Origin: Rhizophagus clarus
Lineage: Eukaryota; Glomeromycota; Glomeromycetes; Glomerales; Glomeraceae
Reading direction: 5' to 3'
Length of the DNA: 64,000 nucleotides
NCBI GenBank assembly: GCA_015698045.1
Contig: BLAL01000049.1
Coordinates: forward strand, 1-64,000
The position numbers and the translations under genes were made by a program. This document shows positions 10,848-24,000 of this stretch, in pieces. Numbering within the stretch: position 1 is the first letter of the stretch; each line of letters begins with the position of its first letter. The notes under the pieces are model-generated. The model searched no databases, was not told where the DNA came from, and worked only from the letters and a program-made list of their open reading frames with translations.

Positions 10848-13795
10848 GAAATAAATATTAATTATTATTAATTTAAGTTAATTTAATTTCTTTTTAATAA
10901 TATAAAATTATATAAATTTGATAATTTAAAAAGTTTTTTAAATAAAAAAATATAAATCAAATTATTAAATTTATATAATTAATAAAATAATATTAAAATA
11001 ATATTGCTTAAAAATTTCAAATTTCTGTAAAATTATTACTATTAAAACTATTATAATAAAATAAATTTAATAATATAAAATTTATATTATTACCAGATTT
11101 TTATTAATAATCTGTAATTTATTTATTATTTATTATTTAAAATGTTTATTTTAAATTATTTATTAAATATTAATATATAATTTTAATCAATAATTGCAAA
11201 CTATTATTTTACTAAAATAATTTCTAAAATTTAATTTAAAAAAAATTTTTTTTAAATAAAAGATTACAGTACATTTTTTTTAAAATAAAAGATTAAATAA
11301 AAGATTACATTTTCTAAATAAATTAAATTTTTATCAAAACTATTTATACAATAATTTTATTATTGATTATTCCTTATCTAATTGTTTAAAAAGTTCACAA
11401 ACTGTTTTACTTAAATTTATAGAAATTTTATAACAATCAAAACAATTAAATAATTAATTAGAATTCCAAAAGAATGATCTAGTTTACTTATAAATTTACA
11501 TTTAATATATAGTATTGTATTATTATATTATAAAGTTCCATGGTGATTTGGCCTACATTATGATAAATTAGGCTGGCATTATGTGCAAGAAAATAATGTA
11601 GATTTTGGTAATATTTTGACAAATCCTTAATTTCTTATTATTACAATTACTAAAAATTGATAATTCAAAAAATTGTACTAAATGCAGTAAAATTAGGATT
11701 ACTAATTTTAATTTATATAAAAATATCATCAAACAAGTTTCAGATTTATAAAAAGGGTAATTAAAAATTGAAATAATTTAACTGATTAAACTCTACGTGA
11801 TCGTCAAACCAAATGACAATGATAGTATGAAATTGTATGAAAAAAAGTTTAGGAAAAAAAAAAGTTCCTTTTTCTAAAAAAAGATTTATAGTTTATCAAC
11901 CCACTTTATTAAAATGCGCTCAGTTATGCTTATTTTCTTATGATATCCTCATCACGCGATTGTACCTGCTATTCTTCAGAATCTTCAGAATCTTTACGTG
12001 ATATATTAACTAAGCTTATTAACAAGATCATCATTTATTCACGTAATATATAAAATGATACACGTTTTGAATTTTTTTTTTTTTTTGTTTCAAGACAATA
12101 CTCTAAAATCCACTTTTTTATGAATAATGCAAGCGATTAATGAATGATCAATCACAATATTAATCATATATTATAAATAAATAACTTTAAATATTATCTT
12201 TCCGATCTCTTACATAGAGATGAATCTTATGCCCGGAAATCAGAACATGATACATACATGATACATTTGTCTAAAATATAATGCAAAGTTTCAAATTATT
12301 GCAAAGTTGATATACGTATTGTAAGATTATAGTCAACTCTCATATATATTGTAGAGAGTGCTGCATTGATATGATTATTTAATGTATAATTTTAAAGATT
12401 AATTACATGATAAGGTTTATGGTAAATTTTGTAAATTTGAAGTAACCTTTTGAGATATTTTTCTTAATCAAATATTTATCCGTATTACTACTACATTATG
12501 CAAAAATATGCATGAGAAAATTAAAAATTTAAAAAAAAAATAACGAATTTTATCTTTATCTAACAAAAATGCAAAAGCGAGAAATTTTGTTATTCAGCAT
12601 AATTGTACTCGGATAATGTTTAGCGGATGTAATTAAATTATCTTTCTCAATTATAATAAACACTTGTACATTATAACGCTAAATACTTTATTTAATCGAC
12701 CCCGGTAACTAAAGTATCTAAATCGTGAGTGGACAAATAACTTTAAAAATTGTAAATTTGGTCCTTCCATGTGTTCTTAATTAATATAAAGAGATTTTGT
12801 TTCGTTATTTGTGATCTTATTATCCTATATTCATTCGTAGTGTGATGCCAATCTGTTTATCTGTTTACAACTTGCAGGTTTTAAAAGGCTTGGCAAAAAA
12901 AAAACTGGTTGCATTTAGCCAAGAATTACACAAATTTTATTATAATAATCTGATTGGTCGTTAATGATCTATGATATTATTTTAATATTATTTTTAAACA
13001 TAACAATTATCATTTATCTCCTTGTTAATTCTATCAATTCTATCATTACCCGTTATTCTAATTAAAGATTATATCATACGGCGGATAAAGGATTTAACAG
13101 AATTTATTTATTTATTTTAAATTCCCTTTGTATATGCGTGTCGAGTTATTTTTATATGAAAAAAATTTTTCCCCCGTTTTATATAACAATCATATACTTT
13201 TATGTTACAATTGCCCGAAATACTCTCCTTATAACCGATAAAAATATACCAATTAAATATAATAACGTAAAAATATTTCTTTATTCAAAATAGGAAATTT
13301 GATTTTGTTTTAATAATATAATATGATAAATAAAAAATTTGTACATCTCTTTGTTATATTAATAAAGAGTTCAAAATCCTATATAATTTTAGTTTAAAAG
13401 TGCATGCATATATGTAATTAGTAGAAAGAATTATATTTATTCATTAAAAAAAAATGGAACGCAATATTTCACCGCAGTATTTCACAATTATAGTTTTATA
13501 CAATACTTTTTTTATTTTTTGCAAAAGAAAAAATATACGGTAAAAAAGCAAATCACTTCTAAAGAATGGGAAAAAATGGAAAAAAAAATGCCTGAATATG
13601 CTAACCGGTAAAATAATCTAAAAAATGCGTATGAAATTAATGAAGATAATACTGTTGTAATCGAATAAATTATTGGTTAAAATTAATTAAGAATTTTGAA
13701 TAATAATATAAATTCTAAAGCGAACTTTTTTTTTGATTACAATAAAAATAGTTTTTTTATATGAAATTAGCAATTTTTTGCTTTAAAAAATTAAA
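10848..13795. other. AT-rich intergenic stretch, no gene seen
   Basis: Only short fortuitous reading frames. From about 11750 the composition becomes slightly more complex, as is usual for the 3' flank of the chitin deacetylase gene, but I find no RNA gene, TIR pair or tandem array that I can defend. Confidence 0.6.
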
Positions 13796-15083
13796 TTAAA
13801 TGGTCCCAAAAAAACCTAAAATCATCATTATTAATCCACATACAGTGCCTAATAATAAGTTCTTTTCAACAGAACTTGCGCCATTTTTGCTGATAACCGA
13901 AGGTTTGCTTCCATTAGCAGTAGTAGAAGAAGTTGCATTTTGTCCGTTAATATTAGATGGAGGAAGTGTAAAATTTTCAACATATGGTTGTTTATCGCCC
14001 AAACACACGGACACACTTTGTGGTTTGAATTTGGCTTTCAAAACAATATCCATAGCTGTTTCTGCCATTGAAGAGGATTTATTAAAAGCATCATGTTCTA
14101 AAGAAGCAAATCCAGTTGTTGCAGTTGTATTTTGAACCCAAATTGTGAAATTTGCTGGGATCCAATTTAAATCATAAGTTGGATCCGAATTTGACTCCCA
14201 ATCAAATGTGTCATGATTCCAAAAAGCCATTTTATATCCAAGTTGTTTTAATATTCCACGAACTCTATCATCAGCATCTCCTTGAGGAGCTCTAAACCAT
14301 TTAGGTGTTAAACCAACGGCTTCTTTAATTGCCATTTCTGTCCATTTTGTTTCTGCTATAATTTCTTCAGTAGTTTGTGATGTAAGAGCGGTATGAGACC
14401 AAGTGTGTACGCCAATTTGATGTCCTAATAACAATAATAAATAAATAAATAAATTAACGTACTTTTAGGTTTATAGTATTTGATTATTAAAACTTACCGG
14501 AGTCGACGATTTGTTTGAGAATTTGAGGATTTTCATAAACTCTACTTCCAATAACAAAGAATGTTGCTTTAATACCTCTGGTATTAAGCGCATTAAGAAC
14601 TTTCAATGTATTATTTCTAAAGAAAATAAATATATATTGTGAATATGTGGGTGTGAAAATTTATCAAATATTAATTATAAATAATATACTTACGTAGGAC
14701 CATCATCATAGGTTAAAGCCCAATCTGAAAAAGAAATCGAACCAAATTTTAATCATTATAATCATTAAAACCATAAATCTTAATTAACTTTTAAATTATT
14801 ATTTACCTCCTTTATTGGGACAAAAATCGAAATCAGTATCAGGTCTTGTACAAGTTGTGCAAGACCATACACAAAATTCGTCAGTAGGAGCACATGGGGT
14901 TCCAGGAGGTCTAAGAGGAGCCTTTGGTAATTTCGTTTGATCTACAAGAGCAGTCCAAGAAGCTACGGGTGGTGGAGGTGTATCAACTGGAGGATATTGT
15001 CCTTTAAGTTGTGCTTCGACGTTTAATGTTGTGGTGGATAATGCCAACAAAAAAATTGATATTGCCGAGAATAATTTATGCAT
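13796..15083 (-). CDS. Chitin/polysaccharide deacetylase (CE4), secreted, probably GPI-anchored
   Basis: Four exons: 15083-14807, 14724-14694, 14616-14498 and 14424-13796, all GT-AG, giving 351 residues. CE4 enzymes remove N-acetyl groups from chitin with a metal held by Asp-His-His. In order: an N-terminal signal peptide (hydrophobic residues about 5-24, cut near VEA-Q); a Pro-rich linker; a Cys-rich segment (CAPTDEFCVWSC); motif 1 TYDDGP (97-102; D99 base, D100 metal); motif 2 HTWSH (149-153); motif 3 FRAPQGDADDR (from 186), where the usual RPPYG reads RAPQG; motif 4 DTFDW (214-218); motif 5 LEHD (H253). A Ser/Asn-rich stretch then leads to a hydrophobic C-terminus ending VCGLIMMILGFFGTI, typical of a GPI signal. 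The likely site of action is the cell surface, converting chitin to chitosan. The start is the only ATG in frame before the signal peptide. The start is preceded by an ATAAATATA box near 15130-15140. Confidence 0.93.
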
Positions 15084-17471
15084 GATTGAAGATTGATTGA
15101 TAATTTTTTTCTAGAAAGATGGTGTATATTTATGTGTTTATTCTCTTTCCTTTTTTCGACCTGTTCAACAGAATCAAAAATTATTATTATTGATTAAAGA
15201 AAAAAAAAAAGGAAGAGAATTTTCCTCTTTTGTGCAGTCAACCAGAATTGAATTCGGTGATTAAAAAATAAGGGGAAAAGTTGAAGAAACACCATTTATA
15301 TAACTTTTTTTTTTTAAAAAAAAAGAAAATTTTGTTTGAAGTTTGTACAACGCGATTCCTTACAGTTTTGTAGGTGACACAAATTCTCCTACTTTTTTAT
15401 ATACCTGTTATATTAAAGTGGATCTAAAGAATTTACAATTGGTTAGACAAAATTTACAATTTAGGAGAGATCATTTAATATAAAATGATTTCTATAAACA
15501 GGTATTGTTCGGTCTTTGCCTAATTAAATACTTTGATCAACTGTTTTTTTTACTATGATACGTCATGATGTAAATGTAATATAATTATAATATTATGATG
15601 CAAGGAGTTATAAACTAATTTATAATATTTATTAATGGCTTTTTATGTATGTTATATGTAACAAAAAAATGCACGATTTGCACGTTTCTAATAATACATT
15701 AAACAAAATAATTTCTTTCTCCGATAATAACTTTGCATATAACTTACCTAGAGTTTTTTTTACTTTTTCATGATCATCTATCTTCAAAAGAGAACGAAAA
15801 AATTTATTATTTTATTTTTTTTTTATTTTTTTTTTATTCTTAATCGCTCATAAAGAAAATATTTTAAAAAAAAAAAAAAATTTTTTCTAAATAATACTAA
15901 ATTTTATTGATTAACTTTAAACATATAAATACAATACAACATAAAGTGACAATTGACATTAATAATAAACGAAAAAATTTTGGTTTAATGAATTTAAAGA
16001 CTATTTCTTTTTTCTCCCCTCTAAACGGTTTCATATCTGCAATCATGAAATGGCCAAGAAACGTTTTACTATGTTAAAAGAAAATAGTTTCTACACATGA
16101 AAATAGAATCATGAACTTGTAACTAAACTTGTAATTAAAACATTCATTTCATTATATAAACCCAACGATTAACAAGTGTGTTCTCAACGAGGGTATGACA
16201 CCATTCAGCCCAATTTACATAAGTAAAAAAAAAAATGCGATTGAATTATGTTATTATGAAATTTTTTTCCTCGTGATAATTTTATTTTAAAAAAATTTAA
16301 TGGTTTATCAAAAATGTCGATGAGACCTCGAAATAATAAACAATTCTAAATTTGGTTTTTAAGTTTACACGAAGGGATACGGGATAAAATTTTACGCGTA
16401 GGGATTCTTTTAAAATAACCATATAATAAGGATTGGCATTCCCAATTAAAACAATTAGGTTAGACCAAATGAAAGATCTAAGCCGCACCCGTTTGATTAA
16501 CCATTTCCTTTTTTAAAATAATATGTAATTCGTGTAATCTGCTATGTATTAATGTAATTCAACATGCGAGCGCCCCTGTAAACTAAAGAGTCGGGCCATC
16601 TATAAAAGGATTAGTAGATTTCTTTGTAGAATTTTTTGGCTAAGAAAAGAGTTTAATTTACAGTTTCGACCTTTCGGCATGGAAAGAAATTATATAACAA
16701 TTAAACTTCTATAATTACGTCAAGTTATAATTAAAGTTTTGATAAAGCATGGCTGAATGAATTGCATAATTGGCGATGTATAATTCTGTTGAGGAGAAAT
16801 CTTCTCAATGACATACTTTGGACTTATTAATTTACTAATTTGGTCTGACACTACCTCGTATTTCACTAAGTTTTCTGCTATTAGTTAGTATTAATTGAAA
16901 TTCAATTAAAAATGGGTTTGCCATAAACGGGGACCATTAGAAGGTCTGAAGCAAACTTCATGGCGTTAATTTCTCATGATTTTAGTTTTTTATTTTCTAG
17001 TATTTTATTTTTAATTTTATTTATTATTATCAGAAATAGGACCGCAGAAACCACAAATAATTTATGCATTTTTTAAATTAAATGCAATATATTCAATGAC
17101 GTCATTTAATTTTAAGACTCCCGCTGTATTTAGAAATTTAGAAAACCTTCTCAGAAAAGGATTGTTGGTAAAAAATCGATATTTATCTTAGGCACAAGAC
17201 TTTCCAAGAACAAAGCATTAGCAATGTACTAACATTACATTTTCATTTCAGGAAGCTGAGAATCCTATTTGTAATTATGGAGGATAAGCAGCATAAAGTA
17301 TCTGCAGGCTTTACCTTTAAAAAAAATTAAAATCGGCAAAAAATCTGAATCAATTGGCTGGCAATCAATTGGCAAAAAAAAAAAAAAAAAAAACATCAAA
17401 CAGCTTGAGAGCAAGCACATACAATACAAACAAGAGGAGGAGAAAAGGAAGTAAAATAATTTTTATTCTCT
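15084..17471. other. Gene-free interval upstream of the deacetylase
   Basis: Contains homopolymer A/T runs (15790-15895) and a more complex block at 16540-17300 with a TATAAAAG box (about 16602) and an imperfect hairpin (TTGAGGAGA/TCTTCTCAA near 16790). Neither strand has a convincing reading frame; a 63-codon minus frame at 16297-16488 has no recognisable content. Confidence 0.5.
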
Positions 17472-17651
17472 ATGGAATCATCACAGTGGACAGAATTGGC
17501 TGTACATTTCCAAAATTATATCAAAAACAGTAAATTGCCTCTTACCATTGAATTTACTGCTGATTTTTTGAAGAGGATTCAGAAAAGTATTATTACTTAT
17601 TATATAGAGTGTGAAAAAGGTTTTGGATGTAATCATAGGAATAAAGGATAA
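17472..17651 (+). CDS. Small ORF, 59 aa, unrecognised
   Basis: The frame encodes a peptide beginning MESSQWTELAVHFQNYIKN and ending in a short Cys-containing tail (CEKGFGCNHRNKG). Its composition, with two Trp-region motifs and few Lys/Asn runs, is more protein-like than the surrounding DNA. It lies 80 bp after a run of about 20 As (from 17375). It may be the 5' remnant of a larger repeat-family gene. There is no neighbouring gene to give context and no second exon I could join. Function unknown. Confidence 0.3.
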   Translation: MESSQWTELAVHFQNYIKNSKLPLTIEFTADFLKRIQKSIITYYIECEKGFGCNHRNKG

Positions 17652-19410
17652 GACAGCATTCAGAACATTGTATTACATAAAAATATATAAATTATATGTT
17701 TATTAATCAATAAATTATAGGTTTGTTTGATAATATAATGAATTTGTGTGAAATACAACCATGCAATATATAAAACAAAAGTATTAGACTTGACCATCCT
17801 AATACAAAAATGTCAATCAGAATGTTTAATTTTATATGATAAATTATATTTTATTTACAAAAAAAGTAAAATAAACTGTTTATATAAAGTTTATTAATCT
17901 GAAAGAGATTTAGTTTTAAATATAATAAAAATATTAAAGTTAAATAATATAAACAATACAAATAAATTTATATTACATTAATATTATAAAAAAAAGTTAC
18001 TATAATTGTAGTAAAATTTCAAATTTTAATCAAATAATTGAATATAATAAAATTAAAAATATAAAGTTTAAAGAAAATAGCTTTATATTCTCATTTATAA
18101 AAAAACAATATTATTTTTTAATAATCCAATTATAATTTATTAATTTACTAATTTATTTTGATTTTTTCTTTTTTTCAATAAGCATTTGATATTTATTTCT
18201 TTTTTTTTTTAATTATTTTATAAAAATATTGATTAAAAACCAGACTTATAGAAAATTTGTAGTAAGAAAATATTTTATTTATTTATTTATTTATTTTATT
18301 TAATTTAGGTTTAAATATAAATCAGTAAAAATTATTATTAAAAACAAAGTGAAATTTCCAGATTACTTAATAAAATTTGTTTAATCAGCATTTTTATAAA
18401 TAAGATATTATTGCATTTAGCAATTAAATAAAAAATATTATATCTTATTTTATAGCAAAAAAACAAGTTTTTAAATGCATTAAATATTTTCTTTAAAAAA
18501 AAAATAAAAATAAAAAAACAATTTATCCTTAGAATAATAGTAAATTTTCATTTTCTGTAATTTTTTACTAATCAACATTTAGATTATAAATTAATTTTTT
18601 TTAAATTAAGATTATTACTAAATATTTCTTTCTGTTTTTTTCTTTAAAGTTAATTTTTAAACTTAGATATCATATAAACTTTAAAAATATGAGAGTAAAA
18701 AAATTCTAAATAATTAAATTAAATCTGATATATATAAATAAAATGAATTTTAAAATTTTTTTTTAAAAAAGTAATAAATAAAAAAAACTACTTACTTTTA
18801 AAATAAATCACTTATAGGTTTAAAATAAAAATAATATATAAAAAAACTTGCTATATATAAATAAATTATATTTAAAAATAAAGGTTTATTTTTAATTTTT
18901 TTTTTTTAATTTAGATTATAAATTTCATACAAATCTAAAATACTTTGAAATTATAGTAATTTAAATATACAAATCCAAATTATGAATTTATAAATTACAA
19001 ATATAAATTTTATAATTACTATACATTTAGGATTTAAGAATTATGATAGTTAAAATATACAAATTAATTTAAAATTTATTTAAAGTAATTTGAATGACAT
19101 TTTTAGTTTAAACCAATTAGTTAATAATATTAAAAATAAAAGTAAAGTAAAAATTATTAGTAAACTATTATTTTTTATAATAATCTTAATTAGTAAGTAA
19201 ATTTTAATAAAAATCAAGTTTTTAAAAAAATGTAAAAGATAAGATAAAATAAATAAAAAAATAGTAATAAGATTTTTTTGGTAAATTTTTATAAATTAAA
19301 TAAATTATTATAATATTGCTTATAAATTTATATATAAAAATTTAAATTGTAATATTTTATTTTTTTTATAATAATCTATAAGAATCTTTTATATAAATTA
19401 ATTAAAAGTA
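17652..19410. other. AT-rich stretch, nothing recognised
   Basis: Almost pure A/T with poly-A/T tracts and short (ATTT)n runs near 18270. No gene, TIR pair or tandem array identified. Confidence 0.55.
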
Positions 19411-20570
19411 CCGTATATCACAGATCACAGTACCCTAGGTATCTTGCAAATTTTGGGGGTTTTGGCCTGTATCCAGAGGTACTATACATGGGTGGATACT
19501 ATACATAGGGGGGTACAGGATTTTTAAAATACCCAAGGTATATGCCATGTATAATACCCAGGTTTAATTAAATTGGTGAAATGCTGAAACTGACTGTTCT
19601 GGCATTTTTATATGTAAAGTAAAAAAAAAAAATGCTAAAACTAATTGTTCTGGCATTTTTATATATATAAAAACGCAAAAAAATGCTGAAATTGACTGTT
19701 CTGGCATTTTTTATATGTAAAGTAAAAAAAAAAAATGCCAAAACTGATTGTTCTAGCATTTTTATATATATAAAAATGCAAAAAATGCTGAAACTAACTG
19801 TTCTGGCATTTTTTATATGTAAAGTAAAAAAAAATGCCAAAATTAATTGTTCTGGCATTTTTATATACAGTATATAAAAATACAAAAAAATGCTAAAACT
19901 GACTGTTCTGAAATTTTTTATATGTAAAGTAAAAAAAAATGCCAAAACTGATTGTTCTAGTATTTTTATATATAGTGGACAGCATAAATTAAGCACCATT
20001 TTCAAAGTTAATTTACGATATAAATTATAAATACCAGCATAATAAATTTATATTTATTTTAAAGATGAGACTTAATAAGATTTTTGGAACTTAACCTATT
20101 TATGACTCAAAGAATTAGATTCTGGCATTTATTTTGTTGTATCTGTCTTAGTTAAAAAGTTGAAAATTCACTTTTTTATAAATCAAGTGATTTTTACAAA
20201 ACTGTATTATTAATTAAATAAAAAAATGCTTTTAAAATGTTGTTTTAAGTCTCATCTTTAAAATAAATATAAATTTATTATGCTGGTATTTATAATTTAT
20301 ATCGTAAATTAACTTTGAAAATAATACTTAATTTATGCTGTTCACTGTATATAAAAATACAAAAAAAAAGCCAAAACTGATTATTCCAGCATTTTTATAT
20401 ATCTGGAATATACATTATATATAAACCTAGTATTATACCCCAGGTATTTTACAAAATTTTAAGTTTAAATTGGAATTCTCTATGTAAAGTATCCAGGTAC
20501 TTTAAAATTCTAGCAAATTTTTTGAAGGGATACTATGCATAAGGGAGGTACTATGACCTGTGATATACAG
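19411..20570. mobile_element. TIR element carrying a ~51-bp palindromic minisatellite
   Basis: Left end CCGTATATCACAGATCACAG; right end reversed CTGTATATCACAGGTCATAG; both flanked by TA (19409-19410, 20571-20572). Just inside each end are repeated GGTAC/GTACC motifs (ATACTATACATGGGTGG and similar). The core (about 19575-19975) is at least eight tandem copies of a ~51-bp unit built on AAATGCTGAAACTGACTGTT followed by CTGGCATTTTTATA, in which TGCTGAAAC and CTGGCATTT are imperfect inverted partners. A 375-bp MITE is nested in the last units. The open frames across the array on both strands are repeat artefacts. Non-autonomous; superfamily unknown. Confidence 0.8.
19973..20347. mobile_element. 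Tc1/mariner-like MITE with ~103-bp TIRs
   Basis: 375 bp, flanked by TA (19971-19972 and 20348-20349). The ends are TAGTGGACAGCATAAATTAA (left) and CAGTGAACAGCATAAATTAA (right, reversed). The arms match over about 103 bp with few differences, down to AAAGATGAGACTTAA. Long TIRs beginning CAGT, TA duplication and no coding capacity fit a non-autonomous Tc1/mariner-type element. It interrupts the ~51-bp minisatellite of the surrounding element and so is younger than it. Confidence 0.85.
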
Positions 20571-20572
20571 TA

Positions 20573-21030
20573 ATTTGCAAATTTTTTTAATAGATTAATT
20601 TATTGATCAAAAGATTTAAACTTTTAAATAGATTATTTTCAGTTTTTAAAAATATAAAAATACAAAAATTTTAATTTAAAAAAATTTATTTTTTTTTGTT
20701 TTATTATTTAATTTTTTAAATTAAACTTTTTTATCATTTATTTTTTATAAAATTATTTTTTTTGGTTTTTAAACCAAAATTTATTTTTTTATTTTGATTT
20801 TAATAATATTTTTTAGACTTAAAATTTTGCAATAAAATTTTTTTTTTATATTAATTTATTTTTTAATTTATTAATTTATTTTTTTATATATTTAAATTTG
20901 ACTATTTAAACTTATTTGCTTAAACATTTTAAAATAGTAATTATAAAGAAAAAAGTTAAAAATTTTTGATATAAAAGTATTATTAATACATTTTTATTTT
21001 TTTAAAATTTTTAGATATAGTTTTTAAATA
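20573..21030. other. AT-rich spacer, nothing recognised
   Basis: Runs of A and T with no gene or repeat structure, lying between two transposons. Confidence 0.5.
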
Positions 21031-24000
21031 AGGCCAAATAAATAAAATAGTTAGTTTCTCATCCTCGTGCAGGTCATGTGAATATTATGAAAAATAAAAA
21101 AATTTAATTTATTTGATCATATGACACCAGCCCGGTGTAAAAATTTCTGACAGAATATTTTTTTTATATTTGTATATTTATGAATTATGATACAATTATA
21201 ACCAGTATATAGTTAAAATACTTCAAAAAGATTAATGTAAATAATGCATATAAACTGGCAGCCTACTTTCAAATTATTCAAGTCTAAATGGTATTTGTTT
21301 TTGAGTACGTATTCTTAACAAAAAAAATTATTTATTATCATTCATTATATTAATACTATTGTTCAATTACATACTATATTAGACTATTATTGTTTTATTA
21401 TATTATTAGTATTGTTATTATTATTAGTAGTTTTACTAATTATTAAATCCCGTGTATTATTTTTTTTTGGACATTTTTTCCTTTTATTTACCAGATTGAA
21501 TACTATTTGATGAAAAATTCAGTCCTCGGCCTGTTTTAATCAATATATTTGGATCTGTAATACATGCTTCACAGTAAGGATACTGTTTTTCAGGCACAGG
21601 TATTATGTATTCAGATGAACCACAATTAAAGCATATGGGTAAAAAATTAGCTGAATAATAAGTTTTTTCTATTTTATTATAGCATTCCAATGCAGCATTT
21701 ACAAATACTTTAGATAAAACATTTTTTAATTCCTAGTCTATATCATTTCGTTTAGTATCTATATTTGCATTATCTTCTGTTGAAATAAATTCTTCATCTG
21801 ATACTTCAATTTCTTTCTCTAATTCCACATCAGATAATATATTATTATTTTCTGATGCTTCTATATTTCATTTTCAGGATGATTCTTTTACAGGTTCATC
21901 TTCAAATTCTATTTTATTGCTTAAGGCAAAGGTTACACCACAAGTGTAGCATATTATGTCAAGGTATGTCACTAAAATTTTTTTTTCATCATCTGTAATT
22001 TTTTTGGAAGCATATAAACATCTAAGCTTATTACAATTTGCACATGTTACAGTCATGTCTACATTTTTTGCTTTCTGTGCATTTCCTGTCTATGGCATTT
22101 GCTTATTTCATTTTTTTTCCTTTTTATTCTTGTTATTCTTTGCCTTGCATAACTTTATAGATGGACAATACAATTCATTAGTATCTGTACCATAAACATC
22201 ATCAAAATTCTTATAATATATCATTTGCTGGTATGAGATCAGGTAAATGGTATAAAATATCAAATACATGTTGAGGATTTCTGATTGGTAAACATATATC
22301 ACAATTATCTTTGCCATATTTTTTTATTGAAAAAAAATAAGAATGAGATTGACAACAGTGATTAAAAAATTCACTTATTGGCTATATTTAATATAATAAA
22401 AATAAATTAAATAAAGTGTTATTATTGATTAAAAATTAATGAATTCTATAATTATGTAAAATACTTAATCTTATTTTTTATATTTGCCCAATTTTTATCT
22501 TCCTTCATTAATGTAGAATTAATTCACAAAATTGAATCTCACAATGCGTTCATATCAAATTCTGATGCAGCCTCAAAGGTTTCAAAATTCTTATCTTTTA
22601 ACTGCAATCGTTTAAATAGATCATTTAATAAAGTAATTGTAGGATTTAAGTTTTCTTTAAGTTCATTTTTCAATCTAGGAGCTTTTTCTGCAGCTTTTCT
22701 AATGTCGTTCATACTGTTACACTTTGACATAATTTCTTCTAATTTCTTATCCATCTTTTGACGCATAAGACTAATACATTGCAGTCCTAAATTTAATATA
22801 GACATAATTCTCTCTACTAGATTCTTTCAGGAGTAACCAGGTGGTGTGCATACTGCTACTAAATAATCTAAATCCAACGCTAAAAATAAACTAATAAGTG
22901 TAATTTGCGTCTTGATAAATTTTACTTGGTGATCTGACCCACCATTCGTGTATAAAAATAAGTAAGGCTTATTGGTTTTAACAATTATATTATACAGTTC
23001 AGTAGCGTGCCTCATTGCACTTGATAGTTCAAATATAGGATCCTTCAAGCCAACAAAAACATTACCACGGTAAAATGATTCATTTATTGAATTTGGTATT
23101 TCTGCTTGCATTATAACACTTGGAATAAGACCACATTTTGTGAAATCATGGTCAGCAACAGCAAATGTCATTCCATTGGCCACAATTACTGATTTGTCTT
23201 GGTCTACAGCTGCTACTGGATAATTTGGCTCTTCAACTTTGCAACGATACTTATCATCCAAAAAGACCAAATTTGAATACTCTTTGTATTTAATTGACAT
23301 TTTCTTCTCATATCAGAATAACACTGATGCATAATGTAAATCAGGATGATCAACACATAACTGACATGCTTGAACCATATATTTAATGTCTAACTTTCTG
23401 GTATAATATTCTGATACCTTTACAGTTTCATTGTTAGGGCTAAATTGCATATGTAACCATTGTTTTGATGAAATTAAAGTGTTAAGTAGGCAAATTTTTG
23501 TAACTTGATTAATTAAATCTTGTACTGATATAGCATGTGATAAATGTGCAACTGTTCCATGTCACCTATCATCAACCGCTGCACATTCTTCAAGAAAATG
23601 CCTGACATATTTCCAAAATTCAGCATATTATTCAGGTTGACCTTTATTAAAATTATATAAATCCACAATTATTTTATCATTTTCATTAACAATTAATTGT
23701 TTTATACACAATATTACTTGTTTTTCAGTCATATTAGTAGCTGAGCTGGAATCTCCAGTTAATTCCTGATATAAGGCACACTCTTGATGATTTTTTGTTG
23801 GTATACCTAATATCAAATCAACCTTGTATTTGAATTGCTTACGCATAAATTGTGTATGATATGTTGGTATTTTACTTTTTAAATCCTTACAAATTATATA
23901 AGATTTGTTTGTTATTTCTTTATTACCTAAGCTTTCATCAACTCGCTACAAGAAACATGTATAAAATATACTATTGTTAGACAAATAACAAAAAATACCA

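Noticed and set aside
16297-16488. 63-codon minus-strand frame
   Set aside because: No recognisable motif, no splice context and no neighbouring coding pieces.
19568-20005. 145-codon minus-strand frame and overlapping plus-strand frame
   Set aside because: Translation of the ~51-bp minisatellite; the repeated KNARTVSFSIF peptides are a consequence of the array, not selection.
22108-22317. Separate small membrane-like gene (IVIYVYQSEILNMYLIFY...)
   Set aside because: Its C-terminal half is part of the DDE-like relic (FDDVYGTDTNE...), and the N-terminal half is the same relic read in a shifted frame.
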